From assembly GCA_026724425.1 (NCBI GenBank), contig JAIUCV010000002.1:4965001-5029000 (forward strand): 64,000 bases of DNA, written 5' to 3'. This document shows positions 25,501 through 36,608 of the stretch, piece after piece. How positions within the stretch are numbered: the stretch's first letter is position 1; every line of letters starts with the position of its first letter. The stretch comes from Erythrophleum ivorense. Lineage: Eukaryota > Streptophyta > Magnoliopsida > Fabales > Fabaceae. The notes under the pieces were generated by a model. That model saw only the letters and a program-made list of their open reading frames with translations. It did no database searches and was not told the origin of the DNA. A program made the translations under genes and the position numbers.

Positions 25501-26514
25501 TCCAGGAAGTTGTCAGATGATTCTTGGATCTACTTGTTGCTGTACATGGATGATATGTTGATAGCGGCAAAGAATAAGGCTGAAATCAATAAGTTAAAAA
25601 GGTTACTGAGCAGTGAGTTTGAGATGAAAGATCTGAGTGCAGTCAAAAAAATCTTAGGCATAGAAATTTAGAGAGATAAAAAAGCATGCTAATTGTATGT
25701 GTCACAACAGAAATACATTGAGAAAGCATTGCGATCTTTTCAGATGGATCAAGCTAAGCCTGTGAGTACCCCATTGGCAACACATTTCAGATTAGATGCT
25801 AGTATACTACCAAGTATAGATGATGAGAAAGACTACATGAGTGGGGTCCCTTATACTAGTGCAGTTGGGAGTCTGATGTATGCGATGTGATGCACAAGAC
25901 CTGACTTAGCCCATGTAGTTAGTGTTGTGAGTAGGTTCATGGGAAATCAAGGGAAGACTCACTGGGAAACAGTAAAATGGATCATGCGGTACTTGAGAGG
26001 TATAGTTGATGTTTATTTAGTTTATGGTACTGATGAATTTACTGGTGGATTGGTAGGTTTTACAAATTCAGATTATGGTGGAGGCCTTATGAAGCGGAGA
26101 TCATTGACATGTTATATCTTTACCCTATATGGATGTGCTGTTAGTTGAAAAACAACTTTGCAGCCTATAGTTACTTTTTCGACCACTGAAGCAGAGTACA
26201 TGTCCTTGACTGAGGGAGTGAAAGAAGCAATGTGGTTACATGGATTGATTGGAAGCCTGGGATTGAAGGTTCAAATGCTTGAGGTGTATTGTGACAGTCA
26301 AAGTGCGTTGAGTTTGACAAAGAACCCAGCCTACAATGAAAGGTCCAAACACATAGATGTTAGATTGAATTTCATCAGAGATGCCTTAGAAAATAAGTTG
26401 GTGACTATAGAGAAGATATCAACAACAGAGAATCCAACAGACATGTTGACAAAGTCATTGCCTATTGACAAGTTTAGGCATAGCTTGGACCTGGTGCGAG
26501 TACGAGCAACATGA
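22574..26514 (+). pseudogene. copia gag-pol polyprotein, broken
   Basis: Gag starts MASHKFDIKKFNGSND at 22574 and meets a stop at 22826. The CCHC zinc knuckle at 23260-23310 is CFKCKKNEHLKKDC. A protease segment near 23440 reads VMDTGTSYHMT. Integrase at 23851-24370 carries the zinc-binding residues CETCVKGKQ and the core IHSDLWGP. RT at 25150-25671 carries VKGFSQKEGIDY and the catalytic YMDDM. RNase H at 26158-26514 includes STTEAEYM, YCDSQSAL and the C-terminal NPTDMLTKSLP. At least eight in-frame stops or shifts interrupt it, though the RNase H block is long and open. Confidence 0.9.
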
Positions 26515-26586
26515 GGTTCTATGGGGCATAATGGCAAGTAGATGATCGAATCAGACGTCTAGAGATTTTAAGTCAAGGTAGAGAAT

Positions 26587-26897
26587 TGTGATGATGCCTT
26601 CAAATCTCAAAACCCAAGTTCCCCATCAGATAGAACTCAGATAAGAAGAAAATTTCTTATATATAAAAGATGGGACAAATCCCACATTGAGTAGATTTGG
26701 GTTAGAAGTGAGATTATTTATGTATATAAAGAGAGCTTCTATAGTTATATTATATATCTTGTATCATTCAATCTCAATAATATAAAGTTTTTTTTCTCTA
26801 TGCTCGTAGACGTAGGTCACATTAGTCGAACTACATTAATTTTCTGTGTCATTCTTTTTTTTTCTCTCTACCTTTTTAATACTACCAATTCACAACA
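26587..26897 (+). repeat. 3' LTR
   Basis: 311-bp partner of 22172-22480. It begins TGTGATGATGC and ends CACAACA, followed by the CATAT duplication. Confidence 0.93.
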
Positions 26898-26902
26898 CAT
26901 AT

Positions 26903-27524
26903 ATATTTCATAGGGAATACCTGACACAAATAGCCCTGACCTGAAGGGAAGTTTCCATCTTCCACATATCAATTAGACAAAAAGTACTTGCAAATTGGAT
27001 TGGTAAAAAAAGTTAAATTTTTTTTTTATTTTTTTAAATAGTATCTTTTAGCTAACTTGCTTGTTAACTAAAAGAGATATATATATATATATATATATCT
27101 TTTTAAATGATCTTAAAAGCATATCTTTCACATGGACAAAGTATGTCTAACAAAATAATCCTCACAGATATAAATTTTGAAATGTAAATTCGAACACTAT
27201 TTTGTTTATTGAGAAGGAATGAAGACTCGAAATTGGAGATGTATAACTTAAAAATGAGGTAAAGGAGAAATAAAAATAAAAAAGGAATAAAGTAAGGTTG
27301 GTGGGGCCGTTGATGGAGGTAGGTTAGTGTGCTAACTCCTAGCGTCGGTGGTCCGGTGGCCGACCAACCAAATAGTTGGCATATGATGGCATTTGCACGG
27401 TAGAAAAACAGAATCAGGAACATAGACGCTCATCAGATTAAACACCAGGGTTCATAACATTTTTTAATAGAATCACATGTTTTAAATAAAGGAGTCAAGG
27501 CTGATATTTTATTGGGCCATTTGT

Positions 27525-27563
<39 letters not shown>

Positions 27564-28533
27564 ATAAATACATAGGCAAAAGCCTCCCTTAATTTTTGAA
27601 GTTTTATTCAATTTTCATTTTACTCCCAATAATTTATATTACTTCGATGTAGTCAAAGTTTTTTAAAGGATTCAAAATCATTCTTTTTTCTCGAGGTAGT
27701 TAACTTTATTAACAAAAGTGTCCAAGACTTCACATATTTTATTAAAAAAGGCTGATGTGATCATGCAAACTTTTATTACGCTGTTTTGCTTCATCTAATT
27801 ACTTTAGTTCCCAAAAAATTTTCTCTTCATCAATTCAATTGTGTCTCCGTGCGTAAAACAACAAAATTTAGGTACGAGTTAAATTTAAACTTTCACTTCA
27901 GCATCTTAAAAACATGCATATCACGTTATATTAAATGTCTTTTAAAATGTAAAAATTATATTGAACTAAATTAATTTTTTTTAAAATTAAAATAAAATCT
28001 ATCAGAGTGAAACTTTAAAGATTAAAAGTAAACTTTTGCTATATTATTATTTGAGATTTTTTTTTCTTAAATAATGACTTCCAGATTCCTCTTTGATCAC
28101 AAACCCTTGTATGTATTCCTTAGTAACGGATGCCGATTGACCCGTTCGACACGAAAATCCTAAACATTGCAATATCAAAATTAGTCTTGCCCGATAAATA
28201 AGATTTGACAAGAACCTATCAAGAATGGCAATTGATGCTTTTAAGCAGGCAAAAAAAGGAGGGCAAGTAATTTCTTTCAAAGAATCTGGCCAGGGAAAAA
28301 AAAATCTTTCAGAAGAATATCGAGATGCAAACAAAGGGGAATCCTGAAAATTTGGTGCAACAACAGCGCATGTTGAGGACTGGTCCAATCTTAAGTTAAG
28401 CTCTAATCAGTAAATGACACGACAAGTCATTTAAATTTGAATATTCATTGCAGAAAAATTACCAATCAAGAAATATAATTCTCATAAAAAGAAGAAATAG
28501 AAATTAAATAAAAAGCTAACTACATTAGATCCC
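26903..28533. other. AT-rich intergenic region
   Basis: No supported gene. It contains (TA)n microsatellites near 27077-27098 and 27528-27561. The longer open frames on both strands are low-complexity or lack conserved features. Confidence 0.55.
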
Positions 28534-30848
28534 TTAGCTCTTTTCCTTTTGCTTCAAGGAGGAATCTTTGTGGGCAGCAGCATTGGCCTTCTTGGGTAAA
28601 TAAGCTTCATAGATTTCTACCACAGCATGGGGATTGCTCTGCACCAGCTTCTTATACTCTGAATGCTTAGTAAGCTTGTCTCTGTTGTCTGTTATCAATA
28701 TCAAGGCTGCATCGAGCAATTGTTTGGCATTGTATTGATGTGCAAAAGCATAGTTTGCAATTGCTTCGTCCCAATTCAGTCTGGCCAACAAAAGCTTTTC
28801 ACAATATGTCTTAAGATGCTTCGCCTGATATTTTTCAGCTAAAACTAACAGGTTTACGGCCATTTGATCATCAAGACACGCTTCTGCACTGCATAAATAG
28901 TTAACAAAGGTACGAAGAACCTTACAAGGCACATCACTGCTATTGATGATGCCACTCCGGCTTTCCTGCTTATCATTCTCAAGCATTGCTTTGAAAACTG
29001 GTGAGCGACTAACCTGATCATATTATTGTTCAAAAGATATCACCAGATTCAGTATGAACAGCAGAAAACATAGAAGAACCTTTAACACCTTACAAGATAC
29101 AGCCACTATAATATAGCCAAGCTCATCAAGGACTCAGCAACTTTAGATTTTTTATTCATTTTGCAACTGGAATGCACCAGAAAACAGTTGCAATGACCAT
29201 TAGCAAAATGCAAGACTCATTGGTTAGAAGCAAATACATTCAGAGTCCACCGTCGAAATTTTATTAAGTAAATTAAAGAGAAGATTAAAAGAAAGAAAGA
29301 AGCCATATTTTGAACTAAGAATTAATGCTACCTATCTTCCATTTTTGTGATTAATACTTCGCCAAAGATTATCAACAAACAGAACTTATAAGTTGTCATC
29401 TTTAACGCACTTTCTACGATATATAAGGGCCAGTATATTTCAAGTATATGCCAATGCTTGACATGTATTGCTCTACTAGTTTTCTAGTAGTAAAAATAGC
29501 ATAGGTTAAAGTCTTTTCCTCAACTCGCTCAATTATTAACTTATTGTGGGAAGATGTACTTATTTTTAACCTCTATTCTTTTCTTGGATACAAGACACCT
29601 CAAAACCTAAAACCTTGACATGCTTTAGGATATCAATATTGCTGATTCCTTTGAAAGCCTTCAAGAATTTAATTATGGACTAAAGCAGCAAGAACAAGTT
29701 CTCAAATTCCTTAAGTGGTAGTGAAAATTGGACAAAGGAATATGAAGAATAATGGATATACTAGACTTATTTTTTGTCTAACTACCTCGTCAAATTTCAA
29801 TCTTGCATTTTCCAGCTTCCCATTTTCACTGCAACCAAGTCACACCCTATCTGGAGTGTCAGAGAAGGTTGAATTGCCTAAGCAGAATAGACCTACCAAA
29901 AATAAATAATCTCACAAGGATGCATAACCTAATTCTCAATTGTGAATGCTTTCAACAACAGAAGCTATGAAACTTTTCAAAGGTATGATATGAGTAATTT
30001 CCTTTCTCAGAAATGATAACAATACAGACACCAAGCTCAAAATCTAGAGGTTCCAGTGATCTAGCCATACTTGGCTTGATAACGGCAAAAGAACAAGCTC
30101 AAATCCATATAGGGACGCCTAGTTTACTTGTTAAGAAATATGGCAAACTGATCTAATCTTCAAAAACTTTACAATGCATAATTATAAAAACTATGGGAAA
30201 GCAATTGTCATAAAGCTAAAGCTCCACTGTGCCTTTCTCTAATTTATGCCCCTTCTGTAAATAAGTACATGCTACACTGAGCAGCACACGGAGAAAGCAG
30301 TAACTAATTTACATTTGTCTGGTCGTAGCATACCACAATGGATCCAATATTCACAAAATCATATAGAAATTGCTTGCAAACAAGAGTCAAGTCAAGTGGA
30401 ATTAATGTACCACAATGACGAGTGCTTGTTAAGCAAGCTTCTGACAGCCAAAGTACAAAATGCCCAAAACCCAATTATCCATGAACAAATCATCCATACA
30501 TCAAAAGCGGAGATGTATTATGTTTGATCCACACTCGTATCATACCACACTTAAATTACGTTTAAACGACCTTGTAGTATGTCGTGTCCCATGTTATTAT
30601 TAATGTGAGTATCTGAGAATTGTATACTGACCAGAACAGCCTTGTGAGCCGGAACCGGCATGGCGGGTTTGGCGGAAGCGTCATCGGAGGCGACCAAGAC
30701 AACCTCAGTGGAGGAGGGACCATCTGAGGAAATCAGCTTTGAGCTTCAAGTCGTCAATCTCTCTCCAGAGCTGCTGCTCGGTCACTTTGGCTTGCTCATA
30801 GCAGTGCCTGCAGGTGCCGGCGCCACTAGCATCTGTTCACCACTCCAT
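28534..30848 (-). pseudogene. BTB/POZ domain gene (At4g08455-like) with damaged exon 1
   Basis: BTB/POZ proteins of this type serve as substrate adaptors for CUL3 ubiquitin ligases or as dimerisation factors. Exon 2 (28534-29013) is intact: VSRSPVFKAMLEN, AEACLDDQMAVNLLVLAEKYQAKHL in two helices, then YAFAHQYNAKQLLDAAL and VEIYEAYLPKK, 159 residues closely following Arabidopsis At4g08455 as I recall it. Exon 1 (30632 to about 30848) encodes GTCRHCYEQAKVTEQQLWREIDDLKLKADFLRW and, in another frame, TEVVLVASDD...PVPAHKAVL. The two frames are joined by an apparent deletion of roughly 15 codons with a frameshift, and the only plausible start (30848) meets TGA at codon 4. The splice junction AVL/VSRSP is normal. 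It is either a pseudogene or a gene using an unseen first exon; a short product from the ATG at 28986 would lack most of the BTB fold. Confidence 0.8.
29014..30631 (-). other. intron of the BTB gene
   Basis: 1.6-kb intron with donor GTCAGT (minus strand, 30631) and acceptor ATGATCAG (29014). No transposon or coding sequence was recognised in it. Confidence 0.6.
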
Positions 30849-30849
30849 A

Positions 30850-32178
30850 AGTCCCCTGTACGTGATTGTTGAAGCCACCGTCACAACCATATTGAAATTT
30901 CTATCGAACCATCCTGATCAGTCCATAGGCCCAACGTAAGTGATGATTGTCTTTTATTATGCTGGGAATTATTTTTCAATGTGTTAATAATAGTCTGCCA
31001 CCAATGTAAACAGTGTTGGTGACATACGCTTAAAGTGTTAATTACTAACATATTTACTAATATATAACGTTAGTAGAGAAACCATTACCATCACAATCAA
31101 AGACTATTATTATTAATTAAAATGGTGTACTTAATTCCTCAATGGCCATTGTAAAAGCCACCTAATTTTCAATAATATCCATACTCAAATTTAATTTAAA
31201 ATTGTGTTTTAATTTTTAGAATAAATTAATAATTTAACAATGTACAAGAGAATTCTTAAAAATATCTAATTTGTTACAAGTTAATAATTTGGTCAAATGT
31301 GATATAGTCGTTATCCAAATTTTGCTGACTGTGCCCTTTCTCAAAGGTATAGGTTTTTCTAAAACAACTCATAACTTCAAACTAAATATATGGGTAAATT
31401 ACATTTTCTTTTCACAAGAGATGTTCAAATTATTTTTATTTTGAAAAATTATGCTATCTTCTCTTGAAATTAAAATATAGGCCTTTCCTATAACAAAAAA
31501 TAAATTATAATTATATCTAATTTAGCTAAAATATTTTTATATTTATTACTTATATATATAACAAATATTAGTTATATAATTGACCCAATATATGAAATTG
31601 TCATTTTTAAGTTTAAAATAAATTAAATTTACAGTTTTCTACAAAATAAAAACACTAAAATAAATGTTTAAAAATATATTTTTTAATAAGTTATATCCTT
31701 AATAAAAGAAATTATAATTATTATTGAAGATATTTTGGCCATCTTTAAATTGAGGGTTGTGTGTATTCTTATAAGAAAAAAAGTTATATATAATTTATCA
31801 TATCTTTATTTTCAAGTTTTCTAATTATAATATAATAAGTATACAATTTTTTTAATAATAATATAAAAAATGTATGACTTTCATGTTATTATTAAAAAAA
31901 TTGTCACATTTTAATTTAAAAACCTAATATTAAAGATATAAAAAATTACAAATAAATTTAGTCATTTTTATAAAAGAGGAGAGATATTTGTAATTAGAGC
32001 ATTTCTCAAAGCAAAAGAGAATAATACACCCTAATACATTGTTTGGTATTATAAGAAAAATGGAAAATAAATAAAATAATACAAGAGAAAAAAAAAATGA
32101 CGAGAGAAAGTGGATAAGCTAATACTCGTTAATACCATAGAAGGAGAAGAAAAAAAATATTTCCTCTATCTTTGATTT
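30850..32178. other. AT-rich intergenic region
   Basis: Very AT-rich, with long runs of A and T. No gene or bounded repeat was identified. Confidence 0.5.
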
Positions 32179-32186
32179 CATACAAG

Positions 32187-32810
32187 TAAGGGTGTTCACC
32201 GAGCTCGAATGCCTGGTAGGCCCGGCCTTATCTGATCAAATCGGGAGGAGTTAGGACAAGCATACAAAAATTTAAGGCGAGCCACAAAATCAGATCGGTC
32301 TAACCTGACCCTTAAGACTATGTTGGCCCAACCCAACTTAAAAATTTAATTTAATTTTAAAAAAATATTTTTTTATACATATTTATATCAAAATTTAAAA
32401 ATTTTTAAAGATAAAATTTAATTTTATAAAAACTTATATAAAATTTTGTTAAGTATTATTTTATAATTTTAATAATAAATTTAGATTGGCCCTAAAGGAT
32501 ATATTAGTTCAATCAAATCTAAAAAAATAAAAAAAATATTTTTTATAAAGATTTATATCAAAATTTTAATTTTTCAAAGATAAAATATAATTTTATAAAG
32601 ATTTATATAAAAATTTTCTTTTTTTGAAGTTATTTTATAATTTTTATAACAAATAAAAAAATATCAATCAACCCGATTTAACCCAACCCTGCCTGATATT
32701 AAAACGAGCCAGGCCCAAGCAATGGGTTTCATTTTTAAAGCCTGTATAAAATCGGGTCAGGTATCGAGTAAAGCCAAAACCCTATCTAACCTAATTTATG
32801 TACACCCCTA
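32187..32810. mobile_element. hAT-like nonautonomous element
   Basis: About 624 bp. Ends are TAAGGGTGTTCACC on the left and TAGGGGTGTACAT (complement) on the right. The 8-bp flanks are CATACAAG (32179-32186) and CATAAAAG (32811-32818), one mismatch, as expected of a hAT target duplication. The subterminal regions are GC-rich and contain CCCGGCC- and CGGGTCAGG-like motifs; the centre is AT-rich. No transposase frame. Confidence 0.65.
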
Positions 32811-33682
32811 CATAAAAGAAAGAAAAAGAAATAGAGATAAATAAAATATTAAATTATTTTATTATTTTTTGTTTAATTAAATATATTTACTATAAATATA
32901 ATATATCCCATATTTATTTGTTTATATTAATAGAAATATATATTTTATTTATCTTAATTTTTTAATTTTAATTTTTTGTTCATAATTAAATTACAAGAAT
33001 TCCTATATGATTTTTATTATATTAGGGTTTTGACAACGTATTCAATGTATTGATGTACAACAACTGGGGTCAGTTCCACGTATTCTTCTTCCATGTCAAT
33101 CATTTCCATTTCTTCTCACTTATACATACCAAAAAAAGAAAACATCTCATCCTCCTTTTATTTTCTTTTCTTTCATAATATATCTTAAATTTATTTAATT
33201 TTAGTTTATTTAATACATGGAAAAAGAATTTTGAAGCTCCACATACATTTTGTCAAAAAGACTAATCTTAAATATAATTTTTTAAATATTTATTATCTGA
33301 TTTTTAATAAAATTATAATATATATAAAAAAAATTTTAAAATCAAGTCAGGTGATATTAAATTATAAAATCTATATATTTATAATATTATTGTTAAAAAT
33401 ATATTTATCATGTTTTAATAAAATAACCTAGTAATAAAAATATATAAAATATATAAAAAAATTTTCCCTTTTTAAAACTATTCATTTTGCTAACTCGAAC
33501 CTTATTTTTTTTGGGCCAGTTAACTCAAGCCTTGATGCTAAATGAATCAGTTAAAGGCATCAAAATTTAAATTAGTGATGAGACGGTTGATGAGAAATTT
33601 AACATGCAACCCGTTTGATTTTTTGAAAATTAACAGATAAAAAATTCAAGACCCAATTTCCTCAATCTTCCCTAGACCTTAA

Positions 33683-34196
33683 CCCCTTGTTTGGTTTGAG
33701 GGGAGGGGAGGGGAGGGGAGGGATTTTCCTCCCCTCCCCTTGTTTGGTTTGCATAATTGGAGGGGAGGGGAGAGAAAATTTCATTAAACTTTCCCTCCCC
33801 TCCCCCTCTCCTCCTCCCCTCCAATTTGGGGGGATTGGGAGGGAAAGTAATATTTTGGACTAAAATGCCCCTATATTTATTTATTTAATTTTATTTATTT
33901 ATAAATTTTTTTAAATAATTATAATTATAAATAATTTCTAATATTTATTTAATTTGGTAATAAAAATATTAAATTTTTAAAAATAAAAAAAAAATTAATT
34001 ATATTATTATTACTTTTAAAACATACAAGGGTAAAATAGTCTACATATTATTATTTTCCCTCCCTTCCCCTCCTGAACCAAACAATATATCATTAAAATC
34101 CCTCCCCTCCCCTTCATTAAAATCCCTCCCTCCCTTCCCCTCCCCTCCATTAAAATCCCTCCCCTCCCCTTCCCCTCAGTCGAACCAAACATAGCC
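33683..34196. mobile_element. Tourist-like MITE with G/C tracts
   Basis: 514 bp flanked by TAA (33680-33682 and 34197-34199), the PIF/Harbinger target duplication. Termini are CCCCTTGTTTGGTTTGA and, complemented, GGCTATGTTTGGTTCGA. Directly inside the ends are GGGGA repeats (33700-33722) and CCCCT repeats (34090-34178), so the two ends can pair over a long distance. The G runs satisfy the usual G-quadruplex pattern. Confidence 0.8.
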
Positions 34197-34385
34197 TAAG
34201 AAATATAAAACAACAATTGCCCTGTCCAACAAATAATAATAAGAAGAAGAAGATGAAGAATTGGGGATGAAAATGCAACCTTCACGAACTACACCCTTTA
34301 GATCCTTCGTAATCTGATCCCAATCCCTCTCATCCTCCGATGACTCATGCGGTTCAATTGATTCGTACTGTTTATGTTTCTTCAT
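34176..34385 (-). CDS. small acidic ORF cut by the MITE, unrecognised
   Basis: From the ATG at 34385 the frame gives MKKHKQYESIEPHESSEDE, WDQITKDLKGVV and REGCIFIPNSSSSSS, a hydrophilic, codon-like composition that differs from the surrounding AT-rich DNA. It then runs into the terminal repeat of the Tourist-like MITE, which supplies the last residues (YVWFD) and the stop. It is divergent from the PPR gene, with about 243 bp between start codons. I read it as the first exon or 5' end of a gene truncated by the insertion. The family is not recognised. Confidence 0.35.
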   Translation of the reverse strand: MKKHKQYESIEPHESSEDERDWDQITKDLKGVVREGCIFIPNSSSSSSYYYLLDRAIVVLYFLGYVWFD

Positions 34386-34628
34386 CCTCTGATCCTCACG
34401 ATGAGATAACTTGTTATGGACGGAACGATAGATCAGAAACAAAACTGGAATTGGGGATGGGTTTCCTGAGAAAACTGAAAACGCGAATCGCTCCGTGAAA
34501 TTTTCGTTGTATCCTCAACCATCATCACTGTTTGGGATGCTTAGTCGGTCCCTTTTTTCTTTCCTCCCGCATCCTTTCAACCTCGCTTCTTAAAAATAAG
34601 GAAGCAATTCACGCCGGGTTGAGCTGGT

Positions 34629-36608
34629 ATGGACATTTTCCAATCAACAATGGTTCTCTGTTTCACCTCAATACAGAAACCGATGAACATAGTCCAAGTC
34701 AGACAGCCTCGTGATCTCCGGAGCAGGAGTGGCGCTTCTGTGGCACCCAAATATTTGACCCACCAATTGTTTGATGAAATACCTCTTTGGGACACATTTG
34801 CTTGGAACAATCTAATTCAAACCCATCTCTCAAATGGAGATTTCAACCATGTTTTATTAACTTACGACCAAATGCTACTCCGCGGAGTTCGTCCTGACAG
34901 ACACACTTTTCCTCGCGTGGTAACTGCGACTCGTCTATTGGGCGATTTATCCATTGGTAGACAGGTACATGGGCAAGCTCTGAAACTCGGATTCTCCTCT
35001 GACCAGTATGCTATTGCTGCTTTGATTGAGATGTATGGGCATCTAGATAGTGTAGATATGGCCAAGTTGATCTTCGACAAGTCTCCTCGTCGGAATTTAG
35101 TGTCTTGGACGCTGCTTGCCAGATTATACATTGTTCGAGGAAAACCAAGTTCGACCCTTGATTTATTCCATCAGATGGTGGACCTCGGGGTGCACATTGA
35201 TCCAGTTGCGTTAGCAACAGCAGTCAGTGCCTGTGGATTGCTAAAATCTCTGCAACAAGGAAAACTTGTGCACGAGATTGCTAGGAAATATGGATTAGAG
35301 TTTGATGTTTTAGTGAGTAATTCGCTCTTGAAAATGTACATAGATTGCGACAGTCTAAAAGATGCTCGGTTGATATTTGATCAGATGCCTTCTAAGGATA
35401 TTATATCATGGACTTTAGTTATTCGTTCTTATGTGAAAATAGGAGGATTCAACGAAGGTCTCAAATTATTTCGGCAGATGAACTTGGATGGATTGAAGCC
35501 TGATTCACTCTCAATCGCTAGCATTCTCCCTGCTTGCGGGAGAATCGCTTCCCATAAACACGGTAAAGAAATTCATGGCTATTTGCTTAGAAACGGTGTT
35601 CACTTAAACCTGAAGCTCAAGAACGCACTTATGGACATGTATGTCAAATCAGGAGCCATCTCATGTGCTTCAAATATTTTTGCTGAACTGAATGAAAAAG
35701 ATGTTATTTCATGGACCGTGATGATATTGGGCTATAGCTCACACGGAATTGGAAAGCTTGGGGTTGATTTTTTCTGCCAGATGGAGAAAAACTCAAAGGC
35801 ACATCTAGATGACACAACCTATGCTGCTGTCCTTCATGCATGTAGCACCGCACGCTTGGTTGAGCAAGGAAAGTCTTACTTTAACCGCATAAGGTCACCC
35901 ACAGTGGCTCACTCAGCTTTAATGGTTGCTCTGTTAGCACGAGCTGGTCTTTTTGATGAGGCGTTGATCTTTATTGAGGAACACAATATTGGAAAACATG
36001 CTGAGGTACAGAGAAAATTGCTAGAAGGGTGCAGGATTCACCGACAATATACTCTAGGCAAGCGAGTGGTTGAGCAACTCTGCGATTTGGAACCTCTAAA
36101 TGCTGAGAATTACGTGCTACTTCTGAACTGGTATGCTGGGAGTGCAAAATGGCACATGGTAGATAAATTAAGGGAAATGATTAGAGACATGGGTTTGAAA
36201 CCCAGAAAAGCCTATTCTTGGATCGCGTTCAGGAATAAAGTTCACGCCTTTGGAACTGGGGATGTATCGCATCCGAGATCAAGGAGAATATATTCGGAAT
36301 TACAGCGTTTCATGGAGGAAATGAGAGTCCAAGGAGTTCAGCCTATTTGGGATTTCAACCTTCATGATGTCGACGAAGAGCGGGAGTGCATTCAGATTGG
36401 ACACAGCGAACTATTAGCTATTTCCTTTGGGCTTGTCAGTTCACAAGCTGGACCCATACATGTTGCAAAAAATCTTCGGGTGTGTCATGGGTGCCATGAT
36501 TTTGCCAAGTTTATTTCCAAGACCACCCGAAGAGAGATAATTCTCAAGGACCCAAACCTTTTTCATCATTTTAAGGACGGATTCTGCTCATGTGCGGACT
36601 TTTGGTGA
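34629..36608 (+). CDS. pentatricopeptide repeat protein, PLS class with E and DYW domains
   Basis: Single-exon gene, 659 residues. PLS-type PPR proteins bind organellar RNA, one repeat per base, and those with a DYW domain act in C-to-U editing in mitochondria or plastids. Repeats with typical motifs follow from about residue 55: FAWNNLIQTHL, PDRHTFPRVVTA, LVSWTLLARLY, DVLVSNSLLKMYID, IISWTLVIRSYV, PDSLSIASILPACG, NALMDMYVKSGAI and VISWTVMILGYS. An E/E+ region follows (LLLNWYAGSAKWHMVDKLR, KAYSWIAFRNKVHAFGTGD). The DYW deaminase carries HSE (about 592-594), CHGCH (about 619-623) and CSC near the end, so its zinc and catalytic residues are present. The final tripeptide is DFW rather than DYW. 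The first ATG in frame was taken as start; the organelle target is not clear. Confidence 0.93.
   Translation: MDIFQSTMVLCFTSIQKPMNIVQVRQPRDLRSRSGASVAPKYLTHQLFDEIPLWDTFAWNNLIQTHLSNGDFNHVLLTYDQMLLRGVRPDRHTFPRVVTATRLLGDLSIGRQVHGQALKLGFSSDQYAIAALIEMYGHLDSVDMAKLIFDKSPRRNLVSWTLLARLYIVRGKPSSTLDLFHQMVDLGVHIDPVALATAVSACGLLKSLQQGKLVHEIARKYGLEFDVLVSNSLLKMYIDCDSLKDARLIFDQMPSKDIISWTLVIRSYVKIGGFNEGLKLFRQMNLDGLKPDSLSIASILPACGRIASHKHGKEIHGYLLRNGVHLNLKLKNALMDMYVKSGAISCASNIFAELNEKDVISWTVMILGYSSHGIGKLGVDFFCQMEKNSKAHLDDTTYAAVLHACSTARLVEQGKSYFNRIRSPTVAHSALMVALLARAGLFDEALIFIEEHNIGKHAEVQRKLLEGCRIHRQYTLGKRVVEQLCDLEPLNAENYVLLLNWYAGSAKWHMVDKLREMIRDMGLKPRKAYSWIAFRNKVHAFGTGDVSHPRSRRIYSELQRFMEEMRVQGVQPIWDFNLHDVDEERECIQIGHSELLAISFGLVSSQAGPIHVAKNLRVCHGCHDFAKFISKTTRREIILKDPNLFHHFKDGFCSCADFW

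Larger units (their letters stand above)
22172..26897 (+). mobile_element. Ty1/copia LTR retrotransposon, complete but degenerate
   Basis: Bounded by a 5-bp target duplication CATAT (22167-22171 and 26898-26902). LTRs are 22172-22480 and 26587-26897, both starting TG and ending CACAACA. The primer binding site TTGGTATCAGAGC begins at about 22483, directly after the 5' LTR. A purine-rich stretch (AAGGTAGAGAA) ends at the 3' LTR. The domain order gag, PR, INT, RT, RH is copia. The gag N-terminus KFDIKKFNGSNDFILWK resembles the Tork/Tnt1 group. The LTRs differ at many sites and the ORF is broken by numerous stops. Confidence 0.96.

Noticed and set aside
27103..27423. 106-codon minus-strand open frame
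   Set aside because: Composition is low-complexity and there are no conserved motifs or splice context; probably chance in AT-rich DNA.
34577..35217. antisense open frames over the PPR gene
   Set aside because: They are shadows of the strong coding frame on the + strand.
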